Of a DNA stretch of 35,987 bases, positions 20,622 through 29,672 are shown piece after piece. The notes beneath the pieces were generated by a model that searched no databases, was not told where the DNA came from, and saw nothing but the letters and a program-made list of their open reading frames with translations. Position numbers and translations under genes: made by a program. Origin of the DNA: Planctomycetota bacterium (lineage in GTDB: Bacteria > Planctomycetota > Planctomycetia > Pirellulales > UBA1268); the NCBI GenBank assembly GCA_016872925.1, contig VGYR01000005.1, positions 1 to 35,987 of the forward strand. The letters are read 5' to 3'. Position 1 is the stretch's first letter. Each line of letters opens with the position of its first letter.

Positions 20622-21941
20622 TCAGAACCTGTCTTTCGCCACCAACGGACGATCGACGCCGAGTTCGCCGTCGAAGTCGTAGGGCAGCGACCGGATGTAG
20701 TTGACGATGTGCCAGATCTCCTCGTCGGGCACACTCCCCTTGCCGCCGGGGCCCGACGGCCCCACGCCCGGCATCGGCGCGCCGTTGATGCCGGTGTAGA
20801 GCCGGCGGTAGAGATCGAGCGGACGCCGGCCGCCACGGTACAGGCCGAGCCGGAGATTCCGCGGCGGGATCGTCCGTGGCCGAAGCGCGTCTCCCTCGAT
20901 GACATCCTCGGCCGCATGCAGCCAGGCGGAGCGGGCGGCGTCGGACTTGCCCGCGGCGAGCCCGCCGCTGACCTCCTTGCTCCACTCCACGATCACCTTG
21001 TTCCAGTCGTCGTAGTCGTTGGCCTGGCCGTCGCCGAGCGCCGTCACCCCGTGGCACTTCACGCAGCCGCCGTCGCCATGAAACAGGGTCCGCCCGCGGG
21101 CGACCGACTCGCGGTTGGCCGGATCGTCGCCGGGCTTCGAGAAATCCACGTTCGCCGGCACGGCCGCGATCGGGATCGCCGCCTCCTCCGCCCCCTGCCA
21201 CTTCTCCACGATCGGGGTCAGGATCTCGTCGACCAGAAACTCGCGCGTCTCGGGGAACCGGTCGTCGGTGCCGAGTTCCTGCTCGGCATACGAGTAGAGC
21301 GCCAGTTCCGTCTCGCCGCGGATCGAGAGGTAGCGGACGTATTCGACCAGCGCGTCGACCTGCGCCGGCGGCAGCAGGGCGAACGAGGGCATCGACGAGC
21401 CCGGCACACCCTGGTGTAGCAGGCGGACGAGATCGTCCCGCGACGGCCGGGCGTCGCGCCACGTCCCCTTGAACTTGAACTTGCCCGGGCGGTAGTCGCG
21501 GGGATACGGGTTGAGAAAGGCCGCGGTCGGCCCCATGCCATCGCCGCTGATCCCGTGGCAGTGGGCGCAGTGCTCACGGTAGAGCCCGTTCTTGCGGCCC
21601 ACGATGTCGCTCCGCACGGGACCGGCCGCCAGGGCGAGTTTGGCGTGGTCGAGCCCAGTCTCCGCGAGGGCGACCGGTTCGTCGGGGGTGCCGAACATCG
21701 CCTCGAGGATCGTCGCCACCTGCGCCTGCCGCTCCCGGGCCCAGCCTGCCCACGGCTTCTCCATCCCGGCCTCGGGCGCCGCCGACTTGGTCGCCTGGAC
21801 CATGTTGAGCCGGAAGGCCGCCGGCGGCGTGCGGCCACACCCGACCGCGGCGACGAGGACGGCGAGCACGGGAACGACGCGGAGTCCGGAACGCGACACC
21901 ATCTTCATACCAGGGAGAGGGGATTGACGGGGCTTGATCAT
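20622..21941 (-). CDS. Diheme cytochrome c lipoprotein
   Basis: Lipobox VAAVGC; two CxxCH motifs (CAHCH, CVKCH); precedes ctaC. Confidence 0.87.
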   Translation of the reverse strand: MIKPRQSPLPGMKMVSRSGLRVVPVLAVLVAAVGCGRTPPAAFRLNMVQATKSAAPEAGMEKPWAGWARERQAQVATILEAMFGTPDEPVALAETGLDHAKLALAAGPVRSDIVGRKNGLYREHCAHCHGISGDGMGPTAAFLNPYPRDYRPGKFKFKGTWRDARPSRDDLVRLLHQGVPGSSMPSFALLPPAQVDALVEYVRYLSIRGETELALYSYAEQELGTDDRFPETREFLVDEILTPIVEKWQGAEEAAIPIAAVPANVDFSKPGDDPANRESVARGRTLFHGDGGCVKCHGVTALGDGQANDYDDWNKVIVEWSKEVSGGLAAGKSDAARSAWLHAAEDVIEGDALRPRTIPPRNLRLGLYRGGRRPLDLYRRLYTGINGAPMPGVGPSGPGGKGSVPDEEIWHIVNYIRSLPYDFDGELGVDRPLVAKDRF

Positions 21942-22825
21942 GTGCCGATCGCTCCGGCGGGAACCTCGAGCGTGCCGAGATCCTTCACCTCGTCGGCCTG
22001 GAGGGTGATCGTGAATCGGCCCTTGGGGTTCCACTTCAGCTCGGGCCGGGTCAAAACGACGCCGCCGCCGGAGCCCGTGGCGCGGGCGTGCCAGACCTGG
22101 AACTCCAGCAGCTCCCCGGCCGGAAGGTCGGCGATTTCGAACGAACCGTCGGCGGCCGACACGGCCGCGTAGCCATCCTTGCGGACGAGCATGTAGGCCT
22201 TCATCCAGGGGTGGATGTTGCAGGTCACGGCCTTCGGGACGCCCATTTCCGAGTCGAGCGTGTAGGCGGTCCCCTGCCCCGCGGGAATCAGCTGGTTGAA
22301 GCTCGTGCCGTCGATGTTGGTGTTGTGCCCGACGGGGTCGCTGTTCTTGATGTCGATCGCCTGGCCCACGCGGCCCACGAACACGGGCGACAGAAACTCG
22401 CAGTTCTTCTGATCGAAGACGGCGGCCGGCGCCGCGGCAGCCGGCGCCTTCACGCGGCTCGCCTTGCGGACGAACACGACGACGTCGGCGAGCCCCTTCG
22501 TGGAGGCGTCGACCCGCAGCGAGCGGTCCACGAGCTTCGACGACGTGCCGCAGACCTCCGTGTCCTTGTCGACCACCAGGGCCTTGGGCTGCCCCGGGTC
22601 GCCGGCGAACACGAACCGCCCCTTCAGGCCGGCCCAGCCCGTGCCCGTGCTGGCCGCCACCGCCCCGTCGGACGCGGTGGCCGAAGCCGCCCGCAGGGTC
22701 TCGCGGAGCGCCGCGGCCGCACCGCTGTCGGCGACCGGCGCCGACACCCGCTGCGGGCCGCAGCCGCCTGCGAGGGCGGCGGTCAGGCCGAGCATGGGGG
22801 CGACGCTGCGGAGCGACGAGTTCAT
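21938..22825 (-). CDS. Cupredoxin-like lipoprotein (type 1 copper ligands) with C-terminal beta-sandwich
   Basis: Lipobox LAGGC; NSDPVGHNTNI and TCNIHPWMKAYMLVR (His...CxxHxxM); DGSFEIADLPAGELLEFQVWHAR. Start at MNSSLRS. Confidence 0.8.
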   Translation of the reverse strand: MNSSLRSVAPMLGLTAALAGGCGPQRVSAPVADSGAAAALRETLRAASATASDGAVAASTGTGWAGLKGRFVFAGDPGQPKALVVDKDTEVCGTSSKLVDRSLRVDASTKGLADVVVFVRKASRVKAPAAAAPAAVFDQKNCEFLSPVFVGRVGQAIDIKNSDPVGHNTNIDGTSFNQLIPAGQGTAYTLDSEMGVPKAVTCNIHPWMKAYMLVRKDGYAAVSAADGSFEIADLPAGELLEFQVWHARATGSGGGVVLTRPELKWNPKGRFTITLQADEVKDLGTLEVPAGAIGT

Positions 22826-22850
22826 GGTGCGGCAAACCTTGCGTGGAGGA

Positions 22851-23621
22851 CTACTTCTGGAACACGGCCGGCGCCAGCACGATCTCGCCGAGATCCGTGC
22901 CACCCGCCGCGACCGTCACCTTCTTGCGGCCCTTCGAGGCCTTCTCGGCCTTGCCGCCGATCGACATCTCGCCGAGGTAGCCGGCCTTCTCATGCCAGAA
23001 CTGCAGCTCCAGTTCGCCGACCGGAAGGTCCTCGATCTCGAAGGTGCCGTCGGCCTTGGAGACGGCGGCGTACGGATTCGGGCGGACGAGCAGCCAGCCC
23101 TTCATCCACGGGTGAATGTTACAGGTCACCTGGGCGGGAATCGCCTCGTCGCTGGCGAACTTCAGCGAGGCGGTTCCGCCGGCCGGGATCAGGTTGTTGG
23201 AGGGGGGATTCTTGATCGTGGCGATGTTGCTGTTGTGGCCGACCGTGTCGGAGTTCTTGACGACCAGTTCCTGACCGACCTGCACGAACGTCACGTGCGG
23301 CTCGAAGCGGCAGTTGGCGTTGTCGAGTTCAACCTTGGCGGCAGCCGCCTTGGCCGCCTCGGGACTGACCTTGACGTCCTTGTCGCGCACGAAGACGACG
23401 ACGTTGGCGATGCCCTTGTCGCCCCCGACGATCAGCTCCTCGGCGAGGAGCTTGTGCTTGCCGCACACCTCCACGTCCTTGTCGGCCTTGAGCTCCGACG
23501 CGGTCGGGGGATCGCCTCCAAACACGAACTTGCCCTTGATCGACCCCCACTCGTCGGCGGGGGCGACGGCGGCGGACGCGACGAGGAGTGCGGCGGACAG
23601 GACCGGCATCAGACGTGTCAT
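22851..23621 (-). CDS. Cupredoxin-like secreted protein, adjacent paralogue of 21938-22825
   Basis: Signal peptide; KNSDTVGHNSNI, TCNIHPWMKGWLLVR, DGTFEIEDLPVGELELQFWHEKA. Confidence 0.82.
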   Translation of the reverse strand: MTRLMPVLSAALLVASAAVAPADEWGSIKGKFVFGGDPPTASELKADKDVEVCGKHKLLAEELIVGGDKGIANVVVFVRDKDVKVSPEAAKAAAAKVELDNANCRFEPHVTFVQVGQELVVKNSDTVGHNSNIATIKNPPSNNLIPAGGTASLKFASDEAIPAQVTCNIHPWMKGWLLVRPNPYAAVSKADGTFEIEDLPVGELELQFWHEKAGYLGEMSIGGKAEKASKGRKKVTVAAGGTDLGEIVLAPAVFQK

Positions 23622-23677
23622 GGCAGGGCTCCGAAGGCGGGACGGAAGGCGGGGAGGACCGAAGCGGACTTCATCAC

Positions 23678-26600
23678 TCAGTTTAGGACTGCCGCCTCCG
23701 GCGACGACCGGACCGACGACAGGGGCCCCGCCTGCGGGGCCGGGAAGGGCTGGGCCGCGGCCCGCGGGGCCGCCGGCTGCTGGCCCGGTTGGGGCTGCTG
23801 GCCGGGCTGCGGGGCGACCGGCTGCTGACGCAGGAAGGCCTCGAGGGACAGGTTCTGTTTGGCGAACGCGTCGAAGTGCATGAGCAGGTCGGTGAGGGCA
23901 TCGACCTGCTGCTCGCTCGACCCGGCGTACAGGTCCTGGCTGACCGGCTGATTGAACGGGATGTTCACCGGCATCCCGGTGTAGGGCAGGAACCGCTTGG
24001 GGTTGGCGATCCAGCCGTGCACGTAGTCGGGCCGGAGCCGCTCGTGCACCCGCTGCAGCTGAGGGGCCAGGGCCTTCACGCTGCCCGGCGGCGTGTAGTC
24101 ACCGATCAGGTGGCACTTCACGCAGTAGTTGTTGTTGGTGACGATCTTCAGCGCGCCCTGGAGGTGGCCCGGATGCGACCGCTCGGCAGCCGCGAGCGAA
24201 GCGTCGTCGAGCCGCGGGTCGTAGACGTAGGGATACTCCGCCCCGTCGACGGCCGCGAAGTAGTTGACGAGCGCCGCGGCCTTCGCCGAGTCGAAGTGGA
24301 ACTTCGGCATCCGCAGCACGGCCGGCGGGCGGATGGGATGCGGGTTGAGCAGGAACTTGTGCAGCCAGGCCGACTGCACCTTCTTGCCCTCGCCGACCAG
24401 GGGCGGCGGCAGCCAGCCCCAGGCGTCGTCGGGCTTGACGTTGGGATTCACCTGCTTCTCGTCGGCGATCACCACCGGAAACAGCAGCCGCGCCAGGTCG
24501 CCACCCCAGCCGGGATAGTGACGGCCGGCGGCCACGGCGTCGTCCGGCACCAAGAGGTTCTGGGCCCCCACGGTCCGGGGCTCGCCGTCCACCAGCGTGT
24601 CCTGCCAGAGCGCGAACGGCCGATGCGCGACCGACTCGGTGTCGTCCGGCTCGATCGGCACGCCGTCCTCGTCGACCACCTGCGGCTTCCCGGTCTCGGG
24701 ATCGAGTGTCGGCATGCCGACGAGCGTGGTCCGCCGCCGGCCCTGGCGGTCGGTGGCCAGCGAGGCGGCGACCTGGTCGGGGGAGAAGTGCGGCGACAGG
24801 AAGGGATAGTCGGCGAACGCCGGCGCCTCGCCGAGGCTCTCGGGCTTGTAGCGGAGGTCCCAGCGGTCCATCCGCAGCGTGTGGCAGCCGCCGCAGTTGT
24901 ACTGCTCGGCCACCACGAGGCCGTCGAGCCGGGCCTGCTCGCGGGGCCCCGGCTTGTGGACGTACTGCGGCGCCGGCGGCTCGGCGACCAGGCCGAGCAC
25001 GAAGGTCATCACCGCCTCCCGCTGCTTCTCGTCGAACGGGAACTGCGGCATCCGGTACCGCTCGTTGTAGGTCTTGTTCTCCGCCTTCTTGTAGTCGTAG
25101 CTCCGCGGCGCCCGGAGCTTCTGCCAGAGGAATCCCTCCCGCTCGTGGCCCAGCAGCTTCTCGAGGAAGTAGCCGGTGTCGGGATCGACCGACTCGGGGT
25201 CGACGTGCAGCCCCTCCTCCGCCAGTTCGTAGGCGAGCTTCGGCGTGAGCGCGTCGTCGCCGGTCTCCGCACCCGCACCATGGTCGCCCGGCTGTCCATG
25301 TGCGGCGTGCCCGCCATGCCCAGCGTGCCCGCCATGCCCGGCGTGACCGTGGGCAAGCTGGTGCATCACGAAGTGCGACGCCTGCTCGAAGGCGATCCGC
25401 GACGGATCCTTGCGGCCCCAGTCGGCCAGCGCCGCACCGGCCGGCTTGCCGTCCTCGAACCCGGGAATGTCGTGGCAGGAGTAGCAGGCCAGCTTGTTGA
25501 TCGTCTTCTTGCCCACGTAGGCGAGCAGCTGGCGGTCTCGGTCCGGGCCCGCAAGGCCGGCGAGCATCCGCTCGTCGCCCTGGATCGCGGCGCCGGCATC
25601 GATGCCCCGCTCGAGCACCTCCTGGGCACGGACGACCGTGAACCGCTCCTTCAGGTACATCAGCGCCAGTTCGTCGAGCGCGGCCCGCTCCTCGGTGGTC
25701 ATCGAGTTGGCCGACGCCATCGCGAAGGGGACCTCGCCGCCGAGCGTCTCCACCATCCACTCCGCGGCCGGCTTCCAGTCACGGCCGGAGCCCATCAGGT
25801 ATTCGGTGGCGTCGGCGGCAGGGTCGCTGACGGTCCCGTCGGCGAGCGGCACCGGCTCCAGCAGCACGTTGGGCATGATCGTCTTCGGGTGGTATCGCGA
25901 CGGCTCGCGGAGCCAGCTGTAGAGCCACTGCTTGCCCTGCGGGTGGGACGCGGCCTTGGCGCCGATCCGCGAAAGGTTGGGGCCGTGGGTGCTCGTGGCC
26001 TCCGGGAAGTCGTCATGCTGATGGCAGGCGAGGCAGCCGCGGAGTTGCACGACCTTCCTCCCGCGGGCCGCGTCGGCCGCGGCGGTGATGCCCTCGAACG
26101 GCTTGACGTATTCGAACGGCGCGCTCGACTCGGTGAGGTAGTGCACCATCGAGCGGATCTCCAGCGGCTCGTACCGCCGCGACTCCTCGAGCTGCTTGCC
26201 TTCGAGGTGGCTCCAGAGCCCGAAGAACCGGGGCATCTTGGTGGACGGTCGGAACTCCTGCGGATTCCGCAGCCAGGCGTAGAGCCAGTCGAAGCCGAGC
26301 TTGCTCGACAGGTGCCGCAGGCTGGGACCGACCTTGGGCAGCGTGCCGGGCGTCTCCGGGTCCTTGAGCAGCACCGCCATCTGATGGGACCGCGGCGAGA
26401 GCCTCGCGCCGGCGCCCTCGGCCGCGTCCCGCTCGATCGCGTCCCGCAGCCGGTTCCGCGACTCGCGGCTGTCGGGGCCGGAGCGGACGTCGGCCACCCA
26501 GCGGACGAACGTGTCGCCCATCTCGGCGATCGCCGGATCGGAGGCCAGCGCCTCGGCGGCCTCGTGGAAGGTCGGCTCGACCCGCATGTCGGGTCCGATC

Positions 26601-28258
26601 CGCTTCTCGGGGCCGGCCCAGCCGTTGATCTCGTGGCAGCCGTAGCAGCCGTACTGGCGGATCAGGTGATAGCCCTCGACGAGCTTCGGGGCGGGGGGCT
26701 CGGGGAAGCGTTCACTCGGCTCGAGATCCACGACCTGATGGTGGCACTTCAGGCAGCTCGACTCCTCGAACCGCTCGGGGAGCATCGGGTAGATCCAGTG
26801 GTGGTTGTTGAACCAGCCGTGCTCGTCATGCCACTCGTGGGCCTGCTTCGGGGTGTTCGGCGTGTGCGACGCCCACTTGAAGCTCGTGGAACTGCCCTGA
26901 CCCTGGTGGCAGATCGTGCAGCCGAAGTTCTTCATCGGATGCGGGCTGCCGTCGCTGACGAACAGGTCGAGACGCGGGTGGGTGGAATAGGGCTGCGGCA
27001 CGCCGCGCCGGACGGTGAGCGACAGCGGCGCCCCCCACTGCGGCGTGTCGAGCAGCGACGCGACGGCCATCTTGCGGGCCAGGGTCTTGCCGCCGCCGAC
27101 CGACTGGATCACGTCGCCGGCCTGCAGTCCGGCGACCGCGGCGGGCGACTCGGGCACGACGACGCTGATCGTCGGATCGTCGGGGTCGAACAGGCCCCGC
27201 GCCGCCAGCCGCATCCCGTAGGCCGCCTCCAGGGCCTCGTTGCCGTCGCCGGCGGCCGACGGCTTCTCGACCGGCGTCGCCAGGGTGACCTCGACCGCCT
27301 CGGCCTCCGGATAGCCCGGCTCCGTCGGTGCCCCCGGCAGCGACTTGTCCATCCCGCGGTGGCAGGTGATGCAGCGGTCGAAGCGGGCGACGTCGCGGAA
27401 GTTGTTGTTGAGCGTGAGTTGCGGGAGCCAGATCTGCTCGATCCTCAGCGGACCGTTGAAGGCGTCGAGCACGGGCAGCTCGAGCAGGCTCTTGCCGGCG
27501 TTCGGCCGGCGCTGCTCGAAGGTCTTCTGCAGCTGGGCGAGCTTGGCACGATGGTCGGCGACCGCCTTGGCGGCGTCGTCTTCCCCCTTGGTGATCCGGG
27601 CCAGCACGGCTTCGAGCCGCTTGCGGTGGGAGTTGGCGTCCTGGAAGGCGAGGTTCGCGGCCGTCACCTCCTCGCGCTTCGCGTCGGCGAGCGCCAGGAG
27701 CGCCGCCTGCCGGTCGGCGGGGGCCTCGTTCGAGACGGCGAGTTCGTAGTCAGCCCGGTTCTTGTCGAGTTCGGCCCGCCTGAGCTTGAGGGCGCCGGCC
27801 CGGCTGTCCTCGCGGAACTTCGTCCGGGCGACGATGTCCCGCAGCCGGGCAAGCAGGTCGCCACGGAGCACCAGCCGCTCCTCGGCGTCGCCCTGGGTGG
27901 CGAGCTGGTCCACGTCGTTCTCCGCCAGATCCGCCGCCTGGGCGTCGGTGGCGACGGTGCGAACCTCCGCGAGAAACGCCTTGGCGAGTTCGGCATCGAG
28001 CGGGGCCCGCCGGGCCAAGCCCAGCGCCGCCTCGAGTTCGTCACGCCGCGACTCGTAGGCCTTCGAATCCTGCTCGTCGATCCGTGCCGCGGCCGTCCAG
28101 GTCTCCAGGCCGCGGAACTCGCGGGCGTACTTCTTCCAGGGCCGATTGTGGTCGGCCGTGAGCATCAGGATCGTCGACACCAGGAGCGCCACGGCCGACG
28201 CCGCGAACACCACGTGCAGGCTCTTGAGGTTCCACCAGGTCTGTTCGGTTGCGGGCAT
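23678..28258 (-). CDS. Giant membrane-anchored octaheme cytochrome c with coiled-coil region, PDZ-like segment and His/Gly-rich loop
   Basis: 1526 aa; one N-terminal TM; eight CxxCH motifs (CITCH, CTICH, CLKCH, CYGCH, CLACH, CYSCH, CGGCH, CVKCH); PDZ-like ISVVVPESPAAVAGLQAGDVIQSVGG; GHAGHGGHAGHGGHAAHG loop. Confidence 0.88.
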   Translation of the reverse strand: MPATEQTWWNLKSLHVVFAASAVALLVSTILMLTADHNRPWKKYAREFRGLETWTAAARIDEQDSKAYESRRDELEAALGLARRAPLDAELAKAFLAEVRTVATDAQAADLAENDVDQLATQGDAEERLVLRGDLLARLRDIVARTKFREDSRAGALKLRRAELDKNRADYELAVSNEAPADRQAALLALADAKREEVTAANLAFQDANSHRKRLEAVLARITKGEDDAAKAVADHRAKLAQLQKTFEQRRPNAGKSLLELPVLDAFNGPLRIEQIWLPQLTLNNNFRDVARFDRCITCHRGMDKSLPGAPTEPGYPEAEAVEVTLATPVEKPSAAGDGNEALEAAYGMRLAARGLFDPDDPTISVVVPESPAAVAGLQAGDVIQSVGGGKTLARKMAVASLLDTPQWGAPLSLTVRRGVPQPYSTHPRLDLFVSDGSPHPMKNFGCTICHQGQGSSTSFKWASHTPNTPKQAHEWHDEHGWFNNHHWIYPMLPERFEESSCLKCHHQVVDLEPSERFPEPPAPKLVEGYHLIRQYGCYGCHEINGWAGPEKRIGPDMRVEPTFHEAAEALASDPAIAEMGDTFVRWVADVRSGPDSRESRNRLRDAIERDAAEGAGARLSPRSHQMAVLLKDPETPGTLPKVGPSLRHLSSKLGFDWLYAWLRNPQEFRPSTKMPRFFGLWSHLEGKQLEESRRYEPLEIRSMVHYLTESSAPFEYVKPFEGITAAADAARGRKVVQLRGCLACHQHDDFPEATSTHGPNLSRIGAKAASHPQGKQWLYSWLREPSRYHPKTIMPNVLLEPVPLADGTVSDPAADATEYLMGSGRDWKPAAEWMVETLGGEVPFAMASANSMTTEERAALDELALMYLKERFTVVRAQEVLERGIDAGAAIQGDERMLAGLAGPDRDRQLLAYVGKKTINKLACYSCHDIPGFEDGKPAGAALADWGRKDPSRIAFEQASHFVMHQLAHGHAGHGGHAGHGGHAAHGQPGDHGAGAETGDDALTPKLAYELAEEGLHVDPESVDPDTGYFLEKLLGHEREGFLWQKLRAPRSYDYKKAENKTYNERYRMPQFPFDEKQREAVMTFVLGLVAEPPAPQYVHKPGPREQARLDGLVVAEQYNCGGCHTLRMDRWDLRYKPESLGEAPAFADYPFLSPHFSPDQVAASLATDRQGRRRTTLVGMPTLDPETGKPQVVDEDGVPIEPDDTESVAHRPFALWQDTLVDGEPRTVGAQNLLVPDDAVAAGRHYPGWGGDLARLLFPVVIADEKQVNPNVKPDDAWGWLPPPLVGEGKKVQSAWLHKFLLNPHPIRPPAVLRMPKFHFDSAKAAALVNYFAAVDGAEYPYVYDPRLDDASLAAAERSHPGHLQGALKIVTNNNYCVKCHLIGDYTPPGSVKALAPQLQRVHERLRPDYVHGWIANPKRFLPYTGMPVNIPFNQPVSQDLYAGSSEQQVDALTDLLMHFDAFAKQNLSLEAFLRQQPVAPQPGQQPQPGQQPAAPRAAAQPFPAPQAGPLSSVRSSPEAAVLN

Positions 28259-28312
28259 TGCGGTTTCGGGTTCGTTGCGAGTGTGTGCAGCGGCTTGGAC
28301 GTCGGTCGCGAC

Positions 28313-28335
28313 GCTGGCCGGCGCGACCGGCCAGC
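28313..28335 (-). promoter_or_regulatory. Intra-operon hairpin (9-bp perfect stem) just after the cytochrome b C-terminal stop codon
   Basis: GCTGGCCGG-CGCGA-CCGGCCAGC; no T-run follows, so not a canonical intrinsic terminator. Confidence 0.5.
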
Positions 28336-28336
28336 C

Positions 28337-29662
28337 TCAGAAGTTCAGGGAGATCTCGGGCATGCTGATGATGTACTTCAGGTTGAAGCTCCAGCGGAGG
28401 ATCATCTTGATCGGCAGGGTGAGCATCAGGAGCATCATGTTCGCCATGATCATGTAGCGGACGAGGCCCATCTTCGCGAAGTAGCCGCGGAACACCGTGA
28501 CCGCCAGGAGCGGCGGCAGGAGGAGCAGGTAGGCGCCCATCAGGAGCAGGCCCGGCGCCTCGCGGAGCAGGATGGTGCCCGCCTGCACGAGGCCGCTCGC
28601 CCCCGGCGACGCCTTGGGCAGCGGCCGGTCGAGCAGGTTCACCCAGAACATCTGCGGCAGGTCGACGTTGTTGAGCACCTCGACCTTGTAGGGCGTCCAG
28701 TACTCGAACGGACCGAAGAAGTTCCAGTTCGGCCCGCGGAGGAAGGTGCCCAGGATGATGAGCGTGATCCAGAGCACGAAGAACCCGAACTGGTACGTCA
28801 GGTAGGCGAACTTCCGCTCTTCGATCGAGTAGTAGCCGTTCCCCTTCTTGTTGAAGTCGAGGTACGGCATCGCCATCAGCCCGAAGATCACGAGGCTGGG
28901 CAGCACCACGCCGGCGTACCAGGGGTCGAAGTAGACGAGCATCTCCTGGAGCCCCAGGAAGTACCACGGCGCCTTGGACGGATTCGGCGTCTTCACGCTG
29001 CTGGCCGGCTCCTCGAGCGGCGCCTGCAGGAAGATCGCCCACACCAGCAGGAAGGCCGACACGGCCACCATGCAGATCAGTTCCGTGTAGACGAGGTCGG
29101 GCCAGACCAGCACCTTCTCGTCGTTCTCCTTCTCGACGGTGGGGAGACCCTGGGCGATCCGCTCGTCGTTGACGACGGCCTGCTTGGTGGCCAGCCAGGT
29201 GAAGAAGGCGAGCAGGAACACGAGCCCCACGATAGGCACGTTGTCGGGCTTCATCACGATCGAGGCGAAGTTCTCGTCGGCCATCGAGAGCCCCATCAGC
29301 ACCAGCATCGCGTTGAGGATCGCCCAGGCGACCATGGGGCGGACGAAGAACTTCCGGAACACGAACAGCACCGTCAGCAGGGCGACCGTGCCGAGCGTGT
29401 AGAGCACCGGGCCGGAGAGATTGTTGACCAGCCCCCGCACCGACGCGGGGAGCGCCGGCACCATGCTCGAAGAGCCGGAGAGGGCCAGGCTCGCCAGCAC
29501 CATCATCACCACGGCGACGGCCGTCCAGACCAGGGCCCAGCCGACCTGCCCCTTCTTCCGCCAGAGGATCAGCGCCGCGATCCCGTTCATGATCGCGATC
29601 GCGGAGTAGTAGCCGCCCAGGAAGCCGGCGACGTCCTTCAGGAAAAAGCCGTTGGAATGCAT
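28337..29662 (-). CDS. Cytochrome b C-terminal domain protein (subunit IV-like) with N-terminal multi-TM extension
   Basis: PNPSKAPWYFLGLQEMLVYFDPWYAGVVLPSLVIFGLMAMPYLD is the bc-complex cytochrome b C-terminal pattern; ~190 extra N-terminal residues. Confidence 0.87.
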   Translation of the reverse strand: MHSNGFFLKDVAGFLGGYYSAIAIMNGIAALILWRKKGQVGWALVWTAVAVVMMVLASLALSGSSSMVPALPASVRGLVNNLSGPVLYTLGTVALLTVLFVFRKFFVRPMVAWAILNAMLVLMGLSMADENFASIVMKPDNVPIVGLVFLLAFFTWLATKQAVVNDERIAQGLPTVEKENDEKVLVWPDLVYTELICMVAVSAFLLVWAIFLQAPLEEPASSVKTPNPSKAPWYFLGLQEMLVYFDPWYAGVVLPSLVIFGLMAMPYLDFNKKGNGYYSIEERKFAYLTYQFGFFVLWITLIILGTFLRGPNWNFFGPFEYWTPYKVEVLNNVDLPQMFWVNLLDRPLPKASPGASGLVQAGTILLREAPGLLLMGAYLLLLPPLLAVTVFRGYFAKMGLVRYMIMANMMLLMLTLPIKMILRWSFNLKYIISMPEISLNF

Positions 29663-29672
29663 GACGGGAGAC

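Noticed and set aside
25303-25346. Short direct repeats considered as a CRISPR-like or VNTR array
   Set aside because: In-frame coding repeats for His/Gly inside the octaheme cytochrome; no spacers. Kept only as a protein-loop finding.
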